Of a DNA stretch of 64,000 nt, positions 60,788 to 64,000 are shown piece after piece. The notes beneath the pieces are model-generated. The model did not search any database. It was not told the origin of the DNA and was given only the letters and a program-made list of their open reading frames with translations. How positions within the stretch are numbered: the first letter of the stretch is position 1; each line of letters starts with the position of its first letter. Position numbers and translations under genes: made by a program. Source of the DNA: Pseudoalteromonas rubra (GTDB taxonomy: Bacteria; Pseudomonadota; Gammaproteobacteria; Enterobacterales; Alteromonadaceae); contig NZ_AHCD03000034.1 of assembly GCF_000238295.3 (NCBI RefSeq), positions 1 through 64,000 of the forward strand, in the 5' to 3' direction.

Positions 60788-61754
60788 TCGGCAGGAAAAA
60801 CATCGGGACCTATATTATCAGCGCCTGAAACCTGTGGTTGCTTATATACACAGTCACCCGGATCAGCCTGTTAATCTGGAAAAAGCCGCGTTACTCAGCC
60901 ACTTTTCTAAGTGCCACTTACAACGCATTTTTTCAGCCCTGATGGGAGAATCGCTGACTCAATACAGTAATCGGGTCAGGCTGGAACGCGCCGCCTCTTT
61001 ACTGTTCTTTCACCCAGAAAAAAGCGTAACAGACATTGCGCTGGACTGCGGCTATTCAAGTAGCGCTAACTTCACGCGCTCTTTTAAAGAGCACTATGGC
61101 ATTACACCAATCAGCGTCAGAAAAACTGAGCGGCTGAAAAAGCAACTGGCAGAGCGCCTTGAAGTTCAGAAGATGAACATTGAATTACTGATGCGACTGC
61201 AAGCTGAAAAGATGGCCGCTAAGCAGCCTGACATATCACCCACGGCCAGCCGGATTATGAAGATTGATGCGATGGACTTGTGCACACTCAGAGCGCCGCA
61301 AGGCTACCACCTTGGTGGGATCTGGCAATGCTGGGAGCAACTAAATCAGTGGGCCCAGGTGCATGATCTGGACTCTCACAGCATCACTAAGCTCGGATTT
61401 GGTCATGACAACCCCCTCTTTACCCCGCTGGATAAAGCCAGATATGACGGTGCGCTGGTGATCCCCGCGGGATTAAAAGACAAAGTTAAAAGCCCTTTCA
61501 GACTAAGTACGTTAGCTGCGGGCCAGTATGCGGTTTTTCGCTACCATGACTTAGTGAGTAACCTGCTGCCTTTTCAGTTGGCCCTCTACGCAGCCTGGTT
61601 ACCGAACAGCGGGTTTGAGCCGGACGACGCCCCGCTCATTGAGCATTACGACCGGCCGGTTGACAACAACCATGACAAAGACCCTTTAAAACGCATGATT
61701 GCGTTGGAGATCTGGTTAAAAGTCAAACCGCTGGCTAAGGACGTTCCCGATTAA
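60774..61754 (+). CDS. AraC-family regulator with GyrI-like (Rob-type) effector domain
   Basis: This roughly 326-residue protein has the AraC DNA-binding domain at its N-terminus (two helix-turn-helix motifs, about residues 25-115, with FSKCHLQRIFSALMGESL and GYSSSANFTRSFK) and a GyrI-like ligand domain at the C-terminus (about 155-320), as in Rob and SoxS-like efflux regulators. The start is a GTG at 60774 with GGAG 8 bases before it, overlapping the MATE gene. It probably controls the pump in response to drugs. Its stop overlaps that of queE by 4 bp. Confidence 0.86.
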   Translation: MQKTDRQEKHRDLYYQRLKPVVAYIHSHPDQPVNLEKAALLSHFSKCHLQRIFSALMGESLTQYSNRVRLERAASLLFFHPEKSVTDIALDCGYSSSANFTRSFKEHYGITPISVRKTERLKKQLAERLEVQKMNIELLMRLQAEKMAAKQPDISPTASRIMKIDAMDLCTLRAPQGYHLGGIWQCWEQLNQWAQVHDLDSHSITKLGFGHDNPLFTPLDKARYDGALVIPAGLKDKVKSPFRLSTLAAGQYAVFRYHDLVSNLLPFQLALYAAWLPNSGFEPDDAPLIEHYDRPVDNNHDKDPLKRMIALEIWLKVKPLAKDVPD

Positions 61755-62416
61755 CTGATGCCAATATATTTATGGACCTGCACAGACAAGCGCCAGTTTT
61801 TCTGTTTGCAGGTATCAATGGCCAGCTTAGTCGCTTTCGCTTTTTGACTGATAGGTTGCAGATATACCAGCTTCGGCTGAACCCCCGTCTCTTCGAACAA
61901 GGCTTCCAACTCTTCAACGTGCTTCTCCATTGCGACCGGGTGTTTAATTTCATCCGCTCTTTGCATCGCACTTGCCAGGACTTTGTAACCGCCGCGCATA
62001 TTGATTTTCGGAGATACCGTGACCCAGGTTTGCGCTGGCACCAGAATTTCAAAAGTACCGCTGGTTTCTACCTGAGTTTGATATCCCTCAGCATGAAGCT
62101 TGTCGCACAGCGGATTGAGATCATACATGCAAGGCTCGCCCCCGGTGATCACCACATGCTTTGCGGTATAGCCACGCGCTTCAAACAAGGCCAGTAGTTG
62201 CTCAGGTGTGGCATTGGCCCAAAAATCTGAATCCGCTTTCTTCTCTACCGTTTGATCTAAGCTTACAAGATAAACGGGGTCGACCTCCCAGGTCTGTTTG
62301 GTATCACACCAGGCGCAACCCACAGGGCATCCCTGTAAGCGCACAAAAATGGAAGGCACACCAGTGTGGCTGGCTTCACCCTGGATGGTTTCAAACACTT
62401 CATTTATCTTGTACAA
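61751..62416 (-). CDS. queE: 7-carboxy-7-deazaguanine synthase
   Basis: A 221-residue radical SAM enzyme that turns 6-carboxytetrahydropterin into 7-carboxy-7-deazaguanine in queuosine synthesis. The iron-sulfur cluster motif CxxxCxxC is present as CPVGCAWC (residues 30-37), with GEP (ITGGEPCMYD) as the SAM-binding segment. The insert between motif and GGE is longer than in minimal family members. It is divergent from queC, the next enzyme of the pathway. Confidence 0.95.
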   Translation of the reverse strand: MYKINEVFETIQGEASHTGVPSIFVRLQGCPVGCAWCDTKQTWEVDPVYLVSLDQTVEKKADSDFWANATPEQLLALFEARGYTAKHVVITGGEPCMYDLNPLCDKLHAEGYQTQVETSGTFEILVPAQTWVTVSPKINMRGGYKVLASAMQRADEIKHPVAMEKHVEELEALFEETGVQPKLVYLQPISQKAKATKLAIDTCKQKNWRLSVQVHKYIGIS

Positions 62417-62646
62417 AACAGCTCCGAACTCACTTTACATCCCGGATTCAAACCGGACACATGACGACTTAATAACGTTTACATTTTACCCTGGCAAAAG
62501 CCATAACGCTGAAAAACAGGCATTATCTGACCCGTCGGATTGTCATTTTTTCAGCGGCCGTGTAGTATATCGCGCCCTGACATAAACCTCTATTAAAATC
62601 GCGAGCAATGTCAGTGAGTATTCGAGCACACAAACGAGGCAAACCT

Positions 62647-63303
62647 ATGAGCGAAAAAGTCGTTGTTATTTATTCCGGTGGCATGGATTCATATACAGTC
62701 CTGAACAAGGCACTTAAATCAGGCTATGAGGTCTATGCGCTGTCTTTTAATTATGGCCAGCGCCATGTAAAAGAGCTCGAAGTTGCCCGTCAAGCCTGCG
62801 ACGAACTCGGTGTGGCTCATAAAATCGTCGACATATCCGCTATCAACCAGCTGATCGGTGGTTCATCACTGACTGATGACATTGAAGTACCAGAAGGCCA
62901 TTACGAAGAAGAAAGCATGAAAAGCACTGTGGTGCCAAACCGCAACATGATCTTGCTGTCTTTGGCGGTTGGCTATGCAGTTTCGCTCAAGGCCAGTAAA
63001 GTCTTTTACGGTGCTCATTCAGGCGACCACGCAATATATCCTGACTGTCGCCCTGAGTTCGTAAAGAAAATGGACGACGTCTGCCGCATCGCAAACTATG
63101 AAGAAATTGAAATTGTTTGCCCATACCTGAACAACAGCAAGATTGAGATCCTCACAGACGGCCTGAAAATGGGGCTCGACTACAGTAAAACCTGGACCTG
63201 CTACAATGGTCGTGAGAAGGCCTGTGGCAAGTGTGGTGCCTGTCAGGAGCGCCTGGAAGCCTTTACATTAAATCAGGCCAGTGATCCCCTACCTTACGAA
63301 TAA
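62647..63303 (+). CDS. queC: 7-cyano-7-deazaguanine synthase
   Basis: A roughly 218-residue ATP-dependent enzyme that makes preQ0, the step after QueE. The PP-loop is SGGMDS (10-15), and the zinc-binding Cys set lies near the C-terminus (CGKCGACQER). I choose the ATG at 62647 because GAGG lies 8-9 bases before it and the protein then begins MSEKVVVIYSGG. A longer frame from 62608 is less likely. QueE and QueC together would supply preQ0; queD and queF are not in this window. Confidence 0.95.
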   Translation: MSEKVVVIYSGGMDSYTVLNKALKSGYEVYALSFNYGQRHVKELEVARQACDELGVAHKIVDISAINQLIGGSSLTDDIEVPEGHYEEESMKSTVVPNRNMILLSLAVGYAVSLKASKVFYGAHSGDHAIYPDCRPEFVKKMDDVCRIANYEEIEIVCPYLNNSKIEILTDGLKMGLDYSKTWTCYNGREKACGKCGACQERLEAFTLNQASDPLPYE

Positions 63304-63435
63304 CGCACCACATTTACTCAGTGGGCACACGCTACGCCCACTGACGAAATCATATCTTGAAACAGATCCGCTCAAGACCTCTGTTCGATAATTTGCTACG
63401 CTAGGACTATCAAGGTGAAAAAAGGAATCACAGAT

Positions 63436-63666
63436 ATGTCCGGTACAACCATGGTTTTTCTAATTGTCTTAGTGGCTGTCGGTTTCGGGGTTATCCGAGA
63501 TATCTTTACTAAACGTCTGGAAATGAAAAAGCTCGACGGAATGAGCCAGGCAGAAAAACAGGCCATGCAAGATGAAATTCGGCAACTCAAAGACCGTGTA
63601 GCGACACTTGAGCAGATCGTCACCGATGATGGCTACCAGGTTGCTAAAGAAATCAATAAACTATGA
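63436..63666 (+). CDS. PspB-like small membrane protein
   Basis: The 76-residue protein has one N-terminal helix (MVFLIVLVAVGFGVI) and a cytoplasmic coiled coil ending in RVATLEQIVTDDGYQVAKEI, which resembles the C-terminal half of phage-shock protein B. AAAGGAATCACAGAT precedes the ATG. No pspA or pspC is adjacent, so it may be a stand-alone relative of PspB rather than part of a Psp operon. Confidence 0.7.
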   Translation: MSGTTMVFLIVLVAVGFGVIRDIFTKRLEMKKLDGMSQAEKQAMQDEIRQLKDRVATLEQIVTDDGYQVAKEINKL

Positions 63667-63720
63667 TACCAGCCAGCAATGGCAGCTGGTATCACTTGAC
63701 GCTCTAAGCCCTGCTGAAAG

Positions 63721-64000
63721 CTAAGCGCTGGTTGGCGTAGGCTGTGGATTCGCAACCGGCTTTTTGGCTTCTGAGGCCTTTGGCTTTTTCTTATCGAAGA
63801 TCCCTAAACGAATTCGGATAAAGTGCAGGATCTCCCGAGCCACATCAACATCAACCGCAGCTTCTAAGCCTTCAAAGCCCGGGCTCGAATTGGCTTCACA
63901 GATCTTAAAATGCTCTTCATCAAATAACAGGTCAATCCCGGCCATATCCAGATTAAGAATATTCGCCGTTTGCGTTGCCAACCATTCAATTTCGGGGATG
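63721..64000 (-). CDS. RimK-like ATP-grasp ligase, C-terminal part (cut by the window edge)
   Basis: The frame stays open to the right edge and carries the RimK-type end: DMAGIDLLF followed by ICEANSSPGFEGLEA, where the Glu and Asn are magnesium ligands of the ATP-grasp fold. RimK-type enzymes add glutamate residues to ribosomal protein S6 or to other acceptors. The tail after DVAREILHFIRIRLG is an unusual basic and Pro-rich extension (KKKPKASEAKKP). The N-terminal part lies outside the window. Confidence 0.85.
   Translation of the reverse strand, partial: IPEIEWLATQTANILNLDMAGIDLLFDEEHFKICEANSSPGFEGLEAAVDVDVAREILHFIRIRLGIFDKKKPKASEAKKPVANPQPTPTSA

Noticed and set aside
62417..62646. preQ1 riboswitch between queE and queC
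   Set aside because: I could not recognise a preQ1 aptamer (C-rich pseudoknot) in this divergent region by eye; a covariance-model search would settle it.

Overview
The window looks like chromosomal DNA of a marine gammaproteobacterium of the Alteromonadales, most likely Pseudoalteromonas or a close relative. That is an inference from gene order (uvrY-uvrC-pgsA followed by Gly, Cys and Leu tRNA genes), protein sequences close to gammaproteobacterial homologues (GppA, CysK, UvrC, QueC/QueE), many outer-membrane and efflux genes, and moderate GC. I see no phage, insertion sequence or CRISPR array. The right edge cuts a RimK-like gene, and an rRNA operon begins just beyond the left edge.

Layout. 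1-1545: leader and tandem promoters of an rRNA operon reading left out of the window, a 5'-truncated gppA remnant, and a second copy of the rRNA promoter on the far side of the remnant. 1739-13944: small hypothetical genes, an EamA transporter, a heavy-metal RND efflux operon (Cys/His-rich small protein, adaptor, CusA/CzcA pump), a GNAT enzyme, a YaiI-family protein, a chemoreceptor, a porin and an NAD(P)-binding protein. 14067-15206: a SYLF lipoprotein gene preceded by two tandem copies of a compact element (micro-ORF, conserved hairpin, terminator). 15361-27429: a second EamA transporter, several GNAT enzymes, an RhlE-type helicase, an SdaC-type permease, a response regulator-diguanylate cyclase, an AraC regulator and a very large SNF2 helicase. 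27464-32785: a YHYH lipoprotein operon, feoAB and two small membrane proteins. 33086-34018: a secreted acetoacetate decarboxylase-like protein.

34190-47024 holds two divergent ABC/FtsX-type export systems. The left one ends in an AttH-like lipoprotein. The right one (adaptor, ATPase, two permeases) is followed by an NtrC-type regulator, its histidine kinase and a lipoprotein. Between them lies a sigma-54-type promoter with a cluster of TGTCCG repeats, which suggests that the regulator drives the right-hand transporter operon and possibly the left one.

47043-49854 is the most striking region: 20 tRNA genes of only three kinds (9 Gly-GCC, 8 Leu-UAA, 3 Cys-GCA), all on the minus strand in near-identical 277-bp and 388/389-bp repeats, with two conserved 42-nt tRNA-Gly fragments. 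It sits downstream of pgsA, where E. coli has just one copy of each (glyW-cysT-leuZ). A strong promoter with a GC-rich discriminator precedes it. 50039-64000 continues with pgsA, uvrC, uvrY (with three contiguous inverted repeats upstream), a dicarboxylate symporter, a DUF5916 outer-membrane protein, cysK, a periplasmic binding protein, a MATE pump with an AraC/GyrI-like regulator, divergent queE and queC, a PspB-like small protein and the 3' end of a rimK-like gene.
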